A DNA stretch of 64,000 nt from contig NZ_CM001484.1 of NCBI RefSeq assembly GCF_000243395.2, positions 4,419,450 through 4,483,449 of the forward strand, written 5' to 3'. Below, piece after piece: positions 57,949 to 64,000 of the stretch (position 1 is its first letter; the number at the start of each line of letters is the position of its first letter). Position numbers and translations under genes: made by a program. A model generated the notes under the pieces. It made no database searches. It was not told the origin of the DNA and worked only from the letters and a program-made list of their open reading frames with translations. Origin of the DNA: Saccharomonospora glauca K62 (GTDB taxonomy: Bacteria > Actinomycetota > Actinomycetes > Mycobacteriales > Pseudonocardiaceae).

Positions 57949-58844
57949 CGGACCTCCTTACCGTTCGTCGCGCCCACGAACGCTCGCTCCCCGTCGGCCT
58001 TCTGGGTCGTGCGGACCACGAGTTGCTGGAGCGACACGGGCTCTATCTGGAGGTTCTCCGCTTCCCTCGGCGGTGCCGAACCCCGGATGGTGAGGCGCAG
58101 AATGCCGCCGAGCTGTTCCCGGTACAGCTCGGTGTAGCCCGCCGCGAACCGTTCCACCGCCTGCGTGGGACCGGTCACCGTGACTGCCTGCGACCGCAGC
58201 GTCTCGGCGCTGTCGTCCATGAGGATGCGCCCGGAGTCGATCACGACGACGTGCTCGATCAGGTCGGCGACCTCGTCGATGAGGTGCGTGGAGAGCACGA
58301 TCGTGCGGGGGTGCTCCGCGTAGTCGGCCAGCAACCGGTCGTAGAACAACTGCCTGGCCACGGCGTCCAGCCCGAGGTACGGCTCGTCGAACAACGTCAG
58401 CGGCGCGCGAGCGGCCAATCCGATGATCACACCGACCGCCGAGAGCTGGCCTCGGGAAAGCTTCTTGATCCGCTGGTTGGTACGCAGGTGGAACTCATCG
58501 ACGAGTTCCGCGGCGAAGTCGTCGTCCCAGTTGGGGAAGACGAGGCGGGCCGCCTCGAACGCGTGCCGCACCCGGAAGATGTCCGGGTACTTCTGCGACT
58601 CCTTGATGAAACAGACCCTCCGCAACACGTCGGAGTTCTCGTACGGCCTGGCCCCGAACACCTCGATGGTGCCGTCGCTTTGCACATCCTGCCCGGTGAG
58701 CATCCGCATCACCGTGCTCTTGCCCGCGCCGTTCCTGCCCAGCAGACCGTGGATGCGGTTCTCGTGCAACTCGAAGGAGACGTCCGACACGGCGGTGGTG
58801 GAGCCGTAGCGCTTGGTCACCCCCCGCAGGCTGGCCACACTCAT
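57945..58844 (-). CDS. ABC transporter ATPase (YtrB type)
   Basis: A 299-residue ATPase. Walker A LLGRNGAGKSTVMRML (Arg instead of Pro), signature KLSRGQLSAVGVIIGLA (SRGQ), Walker B LTLFDEPYLGLD, and LSTHLIDEVADLIEHVVVID. The C-terminal ~80 residues carry an extra domain. ATG at 58844 overlaps the GntR stop (ATGA). Resembles YtrB of the Bacillus ytr operon. Confidence 0.92.
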   Translation of the reverse strand: MSVASLRGVTKRYGSTTAVSDVSFELHENRIHGLLGRNGAGKSTVMRMLTGQDVQSDGTIEVFGARPYENSDVLRRVCFIKESQKYPDIFRVRHAFEAARLVFPNWDDDFAAELVDEFHLRTNQRIKKLSRGQLSAVGVIIGLAARAPLTLFDEPYLGLDAVARQLFYDRLLADYAEHPRTIVLSTHLIDEVADLIEHVVVIDSGRILMDDSAETLRSQAVTVTGPTQAVERFAAGYTELYREQLGGILRLTIRGSAPPREAENLQIEPVSLQQLVVRTTQKADGERAFVGATNGKEVR

Positions 58845-59200
58845 GCGTCGTCCCTCCAGTTGTCGATCATCTTCTTCAGGTCTTCCGCGTCCATCCCCAA
58901 CCGGCGCGCCTCGGCGAGCAACGGCGCGATGAACTTCTCGGCGAAGGCGTTGCGGCGTCTCGCCAACAACTTCTCGCGAGCCCCGGCCGTCACGAACATT
59001 CCGACCCCCCTCCTCTTGTAGAGCAGCCCGTCGGCCACGAGCTTGTTGATGCCGTTCGCGGCCGTCGCGGGGTTGATTCGGTGAAACGCGGCGAGCTCGT
59101 TGGTGGACGGCGCTCGAGTTTCCTCCGGCAGAGAGCCGTCGATGATCGCGTCCTCTAGCTGCTCCGCGATCTGGAGGAACAGCGGGCGACCGTCTTCCAT
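58841..59200 (-). CDS. YtrA-family GntR regulator
   Basis: A 119-residue short GntR regulator. The winged HTH reads PLFLQIAEQLEDAIIDGSLP and RAPSTNELAAFHRINPATAA with the wing GLLYKRRGVGMFVTAGA; the C-terminal 35 residues form the YtrA dimerisation helices (FAEKFIAPLLAEARRLGMDA). It controls the downstream ABC genes, overlapping the ATPase start. A -35 TTGACG (59272-59277, minus) and a dyad lie upstream. Confidence 0.92.
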   Translation of the reverse strand: MEDGRPLFLQIAEQLEDAIIDGSLPEETRAPSTNELAAFHRINPATAANGINKLVADGLLYKRRGVGMFVTAGAREKLLARRRNAFAEKFIAPLLAEARRLGMDAEDLKKMIDNWRDDA

Positions 59201-59227
59201 CAAATTCCCCGCCCGAAGAACCCCTTT

Positions 59228-59251
59228 GGTTCATTAGTCATGTAGGTAACC
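59228..59251. promoter_or_regulatory. candidate GntR operator in the ytr-like promoter; rest of gap empty
   Basis: GGTT...AACC imperfect dyad (GGTTCATTAGTC / ATGTAGGTAACC) between the TTGACG -35 and the GntR start. The rest of the 59201-59560 gap holds a 14-bp palindrome CCCGGCATGCCGGG (59348-59361) and no visible gene. Confidence 0.4.
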
Positions 59252-59560
59252 ATGCCACCAATGGAGTGAGACGTCAAGCGGGTATCGCGACGGCGGCACG
59301 GAAAGAAGGAGCGAAAGACGCGGGAAGCCGAGGCAACACAGCTGGGCCCCGGCATGCCGGGACATGGGCACGAAAAAGCGACTAGGAGAGAAACCGCAGG
59401 TCACACCGGCTCTCGTCCGACGCGCACCACACGATGCCACGCCGACGAGCCCGGGCGGGAAACCTGTCGATGACACCCCGGATCGGGCACCGGGGCCACG
59501 CCGAGGAAACCATGAACCCCGCGACTGCGGGGGAACGAGTTACCGAGTACCGGGGTGGCC

Positions 59561-60253
59561 CTAGCGGACCGGCCTCGGCCTGATCGTCACCTCGGTCAGG
59601 TGCGCGTCCGGGCTCGCGGTGACGGCGGCGGCCACGGCCGCGGCGACGGACTCCGGACGCAGGTACTTCTCGGGCGTGTACTCGCCGCCCTCGTGGGCCA
59701 CCACGCCCCGCTGCATCTCGGTGTCGGTACGGCCGGGATACACGCTGGTGACCCGAACGCCGTGGCTCTCCTCCTCCGCGCGCAGCGCGTCGGCATAGGC
59801 ACGGACGGCGAACTTGCTCGCCGCGTACGGCCCCCACCCCGCGCGGACGGCGAGCCCCTGGCCCGAGTTGACGAAGACGACGTGGCCCTTGGCGGCCCGC
59901 AACGCGGGCAACGCAAGCCGCGTCAGCTCGGCCACGGCGACGACGTTGACCTCCAGGTTCTCCCGCCACACGGCGGCCTCGGACTCCGCCACCGAACCGA
60001 GCCTCGCGACACCGGCCGAGTGCACGAGCACGTCGAGGGACTCGATCCGCGCACAGGCCTCCCCCAGCGCCTCGGCGTCGGTGAGGTCCACCGGCCACGG
60101 CTCTGCCTCGGGCAGCTCCCGCGCCCGCGCTCGCAGCGTGTCGACGTCCCTGCCACCGAGCAGCAGGCGGTGGGTGGGAGCGAGGGCAGCGGCCACGGCC
60201 GCACCGATACCGCGGCTGGCACCGGTGACGAGAGCGAGGGGTCGGTCAGCCAT
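59561..60253 (-). CDS. SDR-family oxidoreductase
   Basis: A 230-residue classical short-chain dehydrogenase. Cofactor loop LALVTGASRGIGAAVAAALA with GGRDVDTLRAR; NNAG-equivalent DVLVHSAGVARLG; catalytic Ser in GHVVFVNSGQGL and Tyr-Lys in WGPYAASKFAVRAYADAL. C-terminus VTSVYPGRTDTEMQRG is typical. TACGGT ends 6 nt before the ATG. Substrate unknown. Confidence 0.92.
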   Translation of the reverse strand: MADRPLALVTGASRGIGAAVAAALAPTHRLLLGGRDVDTLRARARELPEAEPWPVDLTDAEALGEACARIESLDVLVHSAGVARLGSVAESEAAVWRENLEVNVVAVAELTRLALPALRAAKGHVVFVNSGQGLAVRAGWGPYAASKFAVRAYADALRAEEESHGVRVTSVYPGRTDTEMQRGVVAHEGGEYTPEKYLRPESVAAAVAAAVTASPDAHLTEVTIRPRPVR

Positions 60254-60259
60254 GGCTCA

Positions 60260-60265
60260 ACCGTA
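60260..60265 (-). promoter_or_regulatory. -10 box, leaderless promoter of SDR gene
   Basis: TACGGT on the minus strand, 6 nt before ATG at 60253. Confidence 0.5.
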
Positions 60266-60310
60266 AACGCGGCGGCCGACCGACCCCTCACCGGAGGGGC
60301 GTCGAGGGAG

Positions 60311-62404
60311 TCAGAACCCGATTCGTCCCGAACGTCCCCCCTTGCCTTTCCGCCACACCGCGACGATCGCCGGCCGCGCGGGCGAGGTACCGCCGTCGGG
60401 CCAGTGCGAGTCCGGGTCCTCCGGCGTTCCGTCCTCGCCGGGATGCTGCACGGCGACCAGCACGACGTCGTCGGTGACCACCGGGCCGCACGCCTCCGCA
60501 CCGATCGGCACCGTCAGGAACTGCTTGACCTGGCCGCGGTTCGGACCGTCCACCGGCACCGCGAACAACCCGTCGTTCGAGCCGAGCGCGTTGCCGTCCG
60601 TGGCGATCCACAGGTTGCCGTGGCTGTCGAACGTCACGTTGTCGGGGCAGGAGATCGGGCTGACCTGGCTCTTGTCGAATCCGCCGAAGTAGGTGTCGGC
60701 CGCCGCGGGGTCCCCGCACACCAGCAACAGCCGCCACGAGAACGTCGTGGCGGCCGCGTCGCCGCCGTCCTCCTCCCACTCCAGCACCTGGCCGTTGCGG
60801 TTGCCGTTGCGGGGGTTGGCCTCGTCGGCCCCGGCCTTGCCCGCCACTCCCCGGTCGCTGTTGTTGGTCAACGACGCGTACACGCGCCCGTTGACCGGGT
60901 TCGGCTCGATGTCCTCGGGGCGATCCATCTTGGTCGCGCCGACCTTGTCGGCCGCCAGCCGGGTGAAGACGTAGACCTCCTCGGCGGTCATGCCCGGCAC
61001 GTGGGAGACGTTGCCGCTGGCCAGCGGAATCCACGTGCCCCGACCGTCGAACTCCCCGTCGGAGGGCAGGGTGCCGCTACCGTCGATCTCCTCGGCGGGG
61101 CTGTCGCCGGTGAACTTCGCGACATACAGGGTGCCGTCGTCGAGCAGGCGGGAGTTGTGCCTGCGGGCGTGGGCGCTGCGCCCCGGCTTGTAACGGCCGT
61201 TGGAGACGAACTTGTAGATGTACTCGAACCGCTCGTCGTCGCCGGAGTACACGGCCAACCGGCCGTCCTTCGTGATCTTGATGTTGGCACCCTCGTGCTT
61301 GAACCGGCCGAGTGCCGTGTGCTTGATCGGCGTCGAGTTCGGGTCGTTGGGATCAATCTCCACCACCCAGCCGAAGCGGTTGGGCTCGTTGGGCTCCTTC
61401 GCGATGTCCCAGCGCTTGTCGAACCGCTCCCACTTGCGGCCGCTCTCGCCGTCCTGGAACCCGTAGCGCCGGAGCCGCTCGGCCTCCACCGGGTCGGTCA
61501 CCGCGTCGGCGTTGGCGAAGTACTGGTGGATGTTCTCCTCACCGGAGAGGATCGTGCCCCAGGGAGTGACCCCGCCCGCACAGTTGTTCTGCGTGCCGAA
61601 GACCTTGCGGCCGGTCGGGTCGGCCGAGGTCTTGAGGTAGTCCGAACCAGCGGCGGGACCGCGGACCTCGAACTCGGTGTTGAGCGTGATCCGTCGGTTG
61701 TACCGGCTCGGCACCACCTTCAGACCACCCTGCGGGTCACGAACGGTCTGTACCACGGAAAGACCGTGCGCCTCCCACGCGATCCGCACCTGCTCCTCGG
61801 TCGGGTTGTCGGGGTCGTAGGTGCCCGCGGGGAACATGTGCGGCTCGGTGGTGTACTCGTGGTTGACCACCATGAGGTAACGCCACCCCGAGGAGTCCTG
61901 CGGGACGAGGCCGACGAAGTCGTTGTTGTACCCGAACTGCTTGGCCTGGGCCTCGGCGGTCTGGTTGTGGAAGTCGAACCGGGGAGCCCCCGGCAGCACC
62001 GGATCACCCCACCGGATCACCACCTCGTGGTCGTAGCCCTCGGGCACCGTCACCGCGTCGGCGGTGTTGGGGGCGACCGGCTCGAAGTCGGTTCCGGGCA
62101 CGGGCCGGGAGGGCCGTCCCCCGTGCCCGCGCCCGGCGAGCGCCGCGGGCACACCCGGTTCGGCCGCGGCCGTACCCGCCAACGCCGCGAATCCGGCCGC
62201 GGTCGCCGACATCACCGCCGTCGCCTTCAACGCACCGCGCCGCGAGAGCACGCTCCTGGCCACGTCACCGAAGTAGCCGTTGGCCGAGGTGTTGGGCGCG
62301 GGGTGAGCGCACGCGTTACCACAGCGGTACTCGCATGTGACGGCCGAACGGCCAGGACGATGGGAGCTCAGCAGGGGCAGAAGTCGCCTCGGCTCAGTGG
62401 ACAC
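60311..62404 (-). CDS. phoX: PhoX-family alkaline phosphatase, Tat-exported
   Basis: A 697-residue DUF839/PhoX phosphatase. The N-terminus has the family zinc-cluster-like CEYRCGNACAHPAPN, then a twin-arginine signal (VLSRRGALKATAVMSATAAG) cleaved near AAAEP. The mature beta-propeller holds FDFHNQTAEAQAKQFGYNND, YLMVVNHEYTTEPHMF, NCAGGVTPWGTILSGEEN, EIDPNDPNSTPIKHTALGRF and DNVTFDSHGNLWIATDGNAL, the Ca/Fe-binding acidic pocket blocks. It releases phosphate from organic esters outside the cell. GTG follows GGAGG at ~7 nt; a PHO-box-like repeat lies 63 bases upstream. Confidence 0.93.
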   Translation of the reverse strand: MSTEPRRLLPLLSSHRPGRSAVTCEYRCGNACAHPAPNTSANGYFGDVARSVLSRRGALKATAVMSATAAGFAALAGTAAAEPGVPAALAGRGHGGRPSRPVPGTDFEPVAPNTADAVTVPEGYDHEVVIRWGDPVLPGAPRFDFHNQTAEAQAKQFGYNNDFVGLVPQDSSGWRYLMVVNHEYTTEPHMFPAGTYDPDNPTEEQVRIAWEAHGLSVVQTVRDPQGGLKVVPSRYNRRITLNTEFEVRGPAAGSDYLKTSADPTGRKVFGTQNNCAGGVTPWGTILSGEENIHQYFANADAVTDPVEAERLRRYGFQDGESGRKWERFDKRWDIAKEPNEPNRFGWVVEIDPNDPNSTPIKHTALGRFKHEGANIKITKDGRLAVYSGDDERFEYIYKFVSNGRYKPGRSAHARRHNSRLLDDGTLYVAKFTGDSPAEEIDGSGTLPSDGEFDGRGTWIPLASGNVSHVPGMTAEEVYVFTRLAADKVGATKMDRPEDIEPNPVNGRVYASLTNNSDRGVAGKAGADEANPRNGNRNGQVLEWEEDGGDAAATTFSWRLLLVCGDPAAADTYFGGFDKSQVSPISCPDNVTFDSHGNLWIATDGNALGSNDGLFAVPVDGPNRGQVKQFLTVPIGAEACGPVVTDDVVLVAVQHPGEDGTPEDPDSHWPDGGTSPARPAIVAVWRKGKGGRSGRIGF

Positions 62405-62466
62405 ACGGCCTCCATGTCACTCGATCAGGCGGCAAGCTCGGGTGACGTTAGGCGCCCAAAGCAAGC

Positions 62467-62499
62467 CCCGGTATGCCTGACGGTGAACATCAAACGAAC
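62467..62499 (-). promoter_or_regulatory. PHO-box-like 11-nt direct repeats upstream of phoX
   Basis: On the minus strand: GTTCGTTTGAT (62489-62499), GTTCACCGTCA (62478-62488), then weaker GGCATACCGGG (62467-62477). GTTCACC with 11-nt period is the core of the Streptomyces PhoP site. The gap from 62405 to 62530 has no gene. Confidence 0.6.
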
Positions 62500-62530
62500 G
62501 GCCTAAACCTTCTGTCCCACTGCCGAGGTG

Positions 62531-63727
62531 TCACACGTTCTCGACGGCCACGGTGGGTTTCGGCGAGCGCCGGCCCGCCGCGAGCACCCCACCCGCCAAC
62601 GCACACAGCACCGCGGCGACGAGGAAGGGCGCGTGGTCGTAGTGGAGCCACTCGGCGATGTGTCCCACCAGCGTCGCGGCGGCGGCACCACCCAGCCAAC
62701 GGCAGAAGTTGTACCCGGCGCTGGCCACCGGCCGCGGCGCCTCGCTGATCGACATCGCCGTGCCGGTGAACAACGTGTTGAGCAGGCCCGAGACCAGCCC
62801 GCTCGCGACGATGGCGACCACGAGCACCGGCTTGGCGGGCACGAGCATCACCAGCATCAGCACCGCGTAGGCGAGCACCGACACCACCGTGGCGTTCACC
62901 TCGCCCAGCCGTGCGGCCAACCGCGGAGCCAGCACGACACCGGCCACGGCGACACACGCACCCCACCCGAAGAAGACGAACCCGATCGCGATCGCACCCC
63001 ATTCGAGCACGAACGGCGGCCACGCGAGCACGGTGAAGAAGGCCGCCGTGTAGAAGGCCGAGCCGATCGACACCCGCAACAGCCCACGATGCCGCAGTGC
63101 GCGCAGCGGGTCGCTGATCCGGACGCGAGGCCGTCGCTCGTCCGCGTCCCGCTTCAGGAACGCCGCGCACAGCACCAAGGCGATCGCCATGAGCGCGGCC
63201 GTGCCGAAGAACGGGCCACGCCAGGAGATGTCACCGAGCACCGCGCCGAGCAGGGGACCGACGGCGAGCCCGAGACCGAGCGCAGCCTCGTACAGCAGGA
63301 TGGCGCCGGCTTGGCCCCCGGTTGCCGCGCCGACGATCACCGAGAGGGCGGTGGCGATGAAGAACGCGTTGCCGAGCCCCCACACGGCTCGCAGGCCGAT
63401 GAGTTGTTCGATGCTGCCCGCGAAACCACAGGCGAGTGTGGCGAGCACGATCAGAGTGAGCCCGACGAGCACCGTCCGCTTCGCCCCGAACCGCGCACTC
63501 GACGCACTGGTGACCAGCATCGCGAGCACCTGGATTCCGAGGTATGACGAAAACAGCAGGGTGACCTGCGAGGGCGTGGCGTTCAGCCCCTCGGCGATCG
63601 AGAGCAGGATCGGGTCGACGAGACCGATGCCCATGAACGCGATGACAGCCGCGAACGCGGTGATCCACACCTGTTTGGGCTGTCCCTTGATCGCGGAGAA
63701 CAAGCTGGGGTGATGGTCTGTACTCAC
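62531..63727 (-). CDS. MFS transporter, drug-efflux type
   Basis: A 398-residue carrier with 12 helices. Motif A is SSARFGAKRTVLVG (after helix 2), and motif C-like GLGLAVGPLLGAVLGDISWR in helix 5 marks the drug:H+ antiporters. A cytoplasmic loop (KRDADERRPRVRISDPLRAL) links the halves. GTG at 63727 has TAACCT 7 nt upstream. A TTAG-N5-CTAA dyad nearby resembles a MarR-type operator, but no MarR gene is adjacent inside the window. Confidence 0.9.
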   Translation of the reverse strand: MSTDHHPSLFSAIKGQPKQVWITAFAAVIAFMGIGLVDPILLSIAEGLNATPSQVTLLFSSYLGIQVLAMLVTSASSARFGAKRTVLVGLTLIVLATLACGFAGSIEQLIGLRAVWGLGNAFFIATALSVIVGAATGGQAGAILLYEAALGLGLAVGPLLGAVLGDISWRGPFFGTAALMAIALVLCAAFLKRDADERRPRVRISDPLRALRHRGLLRVSIGSAFYTAAFFTVLAWPPFVLEWGAIAIGFVFFGWGACVAVAGVVLAPRLAARLGEVNATVVSVLAYAVLMLVMLVPAKPVLVVAIVASGLVSGLLNTLFTGTAMSISEAPRPVASAGYNFCRWLGGAAAATLVGHIAEWLHYDHAPFLVAAVLCALAGGVLAAGRRSPKPTVAVENV

Positions 63728-63734
63728 TCGCCCC

Positions 63735-63763
63735 AGGTTAACAAGTTTGCTTAGCGATACTAA
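63735..63763 (-). promoter_or_regulatory. promoter and MarR-like dyad of MFS gene
   Basis: TAACCT (63735-63740, minus) is the -10, 7 nt before GTG; TTAG-CGATA-CTAA (63751-63763) lies just upstream in AT-rich sequence. Confidence 0.4.
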
Positions 63764-63813
63764 CTAAAACTCGGAGCTGTTTACCCACGTCACACAAGGC
63801 CGGTGACCTCGAC

Positions 63814-63856
63814 AAAAACCGAAGGCCGCCATCGCCTGTCGGCGACAGCGGCCTTC
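63814..63856 (-). terminator. intrinsic terminator of ino1
   Basis: GAAGGCCGC (63821-63829) pairs with GCGGCCTTC (63848-63856), inner CGCC/GGCG; T5 follows on the minus strand (63814-63818). Confidence 0.85.
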
Positions 63857-63879
63857 TTTCGGCCCTGACCGAGCGCCGC

Positions 63880-64000
63880 TCAGCGCTCCACCTCACCCCG
63901 GATGAAGCTCTCCACGGCGTCACGGGCGGTCGAGTCGTCGTACTGCTTCGGCGGCGACTTCATGAAGTAAGAGGACGCCGACAGCAGCGGCCCACCGATA
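63880..64000 (-). CDS. ino1: inositol-3-phosphate synthase, C-terminus only
   Basis: The window cuts this gene; only the last 39 residues are seen. They read [20 protein letters not shown] and end [10 protein letters not shown], very close to the end of actinobacterial Ino1 (IGGP...ASAY-MKSPP). The enzyme makes L-myo-inositol-1-phosphate from glucose-6-phosphate for mycothiol and phosphatidylinositol. The stop is at 63880-63882, followed by a strong terminator. Confidence 0.8.
   Translation of the reverse strand, partial: IGGPLLSASSYFMKSPPKQYDDSTARDAVESFIRGEVER

Noticed and set aside
59348-59361. 14-bp palindrome CCCGGCATGCCGGG as an operator
   Set aside because: Lies far upstream of the GntR promoter, and such GC palindromes are common by chance at this base composition.
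59555-62506. 983-codon plus-strand frame across the SDR and phoX genes
   Set aside because: Spans two unrelated genes and intergenic DNA; no recognisable domain.
1-64000. CRISPR arrays, transposons, integrases, attachment sites, tRNA/rRNA genes
   Set aside because: No repeat-spacer arrays, no transposase or recombinase motif, no cloverleaf or rRNA-like sequence was found by reading; the only short tandem repeat is the 21-bp array at 1181.

Overview
The window is about 70% GC, dense with short-gap genes on both strands, and carries several actinobacterial marks: a mycothiol-era TIGR03086 protein, an F420-type luciferase-like oxidoreductase, GTP-type PEP carboxykinase, IniA/IniC-like dynamins, a septum-formation lipoprotein, FadE5/FabG4/FadA2/HtdX homologues and the C-terminus of an actinobacterial inositol-phosphate synthase. 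It reads as chromosomal core and near-core sequence of a Pseudonocardiaceae-type actinomycete (Saccharomonospora or Amycolatopsis relative; the genus is an inference). I see no tRNA, rRNA, CRISPR array, transposase or prophage.

Layout. 0-9.8 kb: small enzymes (DinB-like, GNAT, VOC), a VanZ protein, an atypical LuxR response regulator, a FadE5-type acyl-CoA dehydrogenase, a GlsB-type membrane protein, and a minus-strand block with a YoaR-like cell-wall protein, a GroES-like protein and a thioredoxin-NHL protein. 10-15 kb: an MFS gene broken by two homopolymer indels, its TetR neighbour, a small membrane protein, and a tandem pair of paralogous unknown genes. 15-21.5 kb: a large beta-helix-like membrane protein, a polar amino-acid ABC transporter (three genes) and an M20 peptidase. 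21.9-25.6 kb: branched-chain 2-oxoacid dehydrogenase E1-alpha, E1-beta and E2. 25.7-31.1 kb: NUDIX, FxsA, TetR, then MaoC/FabG4 divergent from FadA2. 31.2-40.3 kb: drug-type ABC exporter, DoxX, glycerophosphodiesterase, a structured intergenic region, septum-formation lipoprotein, Nramp-like carrier, LLM oxidoreductase and PEP carboxykinase. 40.6-45.5 kb: a calcium-loop protein and a dynamin / GrpE-like / dynamin cluster. 45.5-64 kb: SDR-TetR pair, several ABC exporters with cognate regulators (histidine kinase/response regulator; YtrA-type GntR), TrmB, an amidohydrolase, PhoX phosphatase behind a PHO-box-like repeat, an MFS carrier, and the truncated ino1 gene at the right edge.

The strongest regulatory signal is a shared operator, YTACCGSCNAGTAG, found twice before the FadE5-like gene (3567 and 3591) and once, as part of a perfect 7-bp inverted repeat, between the divergent fabG4 and fadA2 genes (29667-29686), 22-26 kb away. 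A TetR gene lies directly beside the second locus, so the three sites look like one fatty-acid regulon. A second theme is leaderless transcription: at 13 genes a TANNNT box ends 6-8 nt before the start codon, and this was used to choose starts. The most unusual gene cluster is the GrpE-like nucleotide-exchange-factor gene that overlaps one dynamin GTPase gene and precedes another, with no Hsp70 gene in view.
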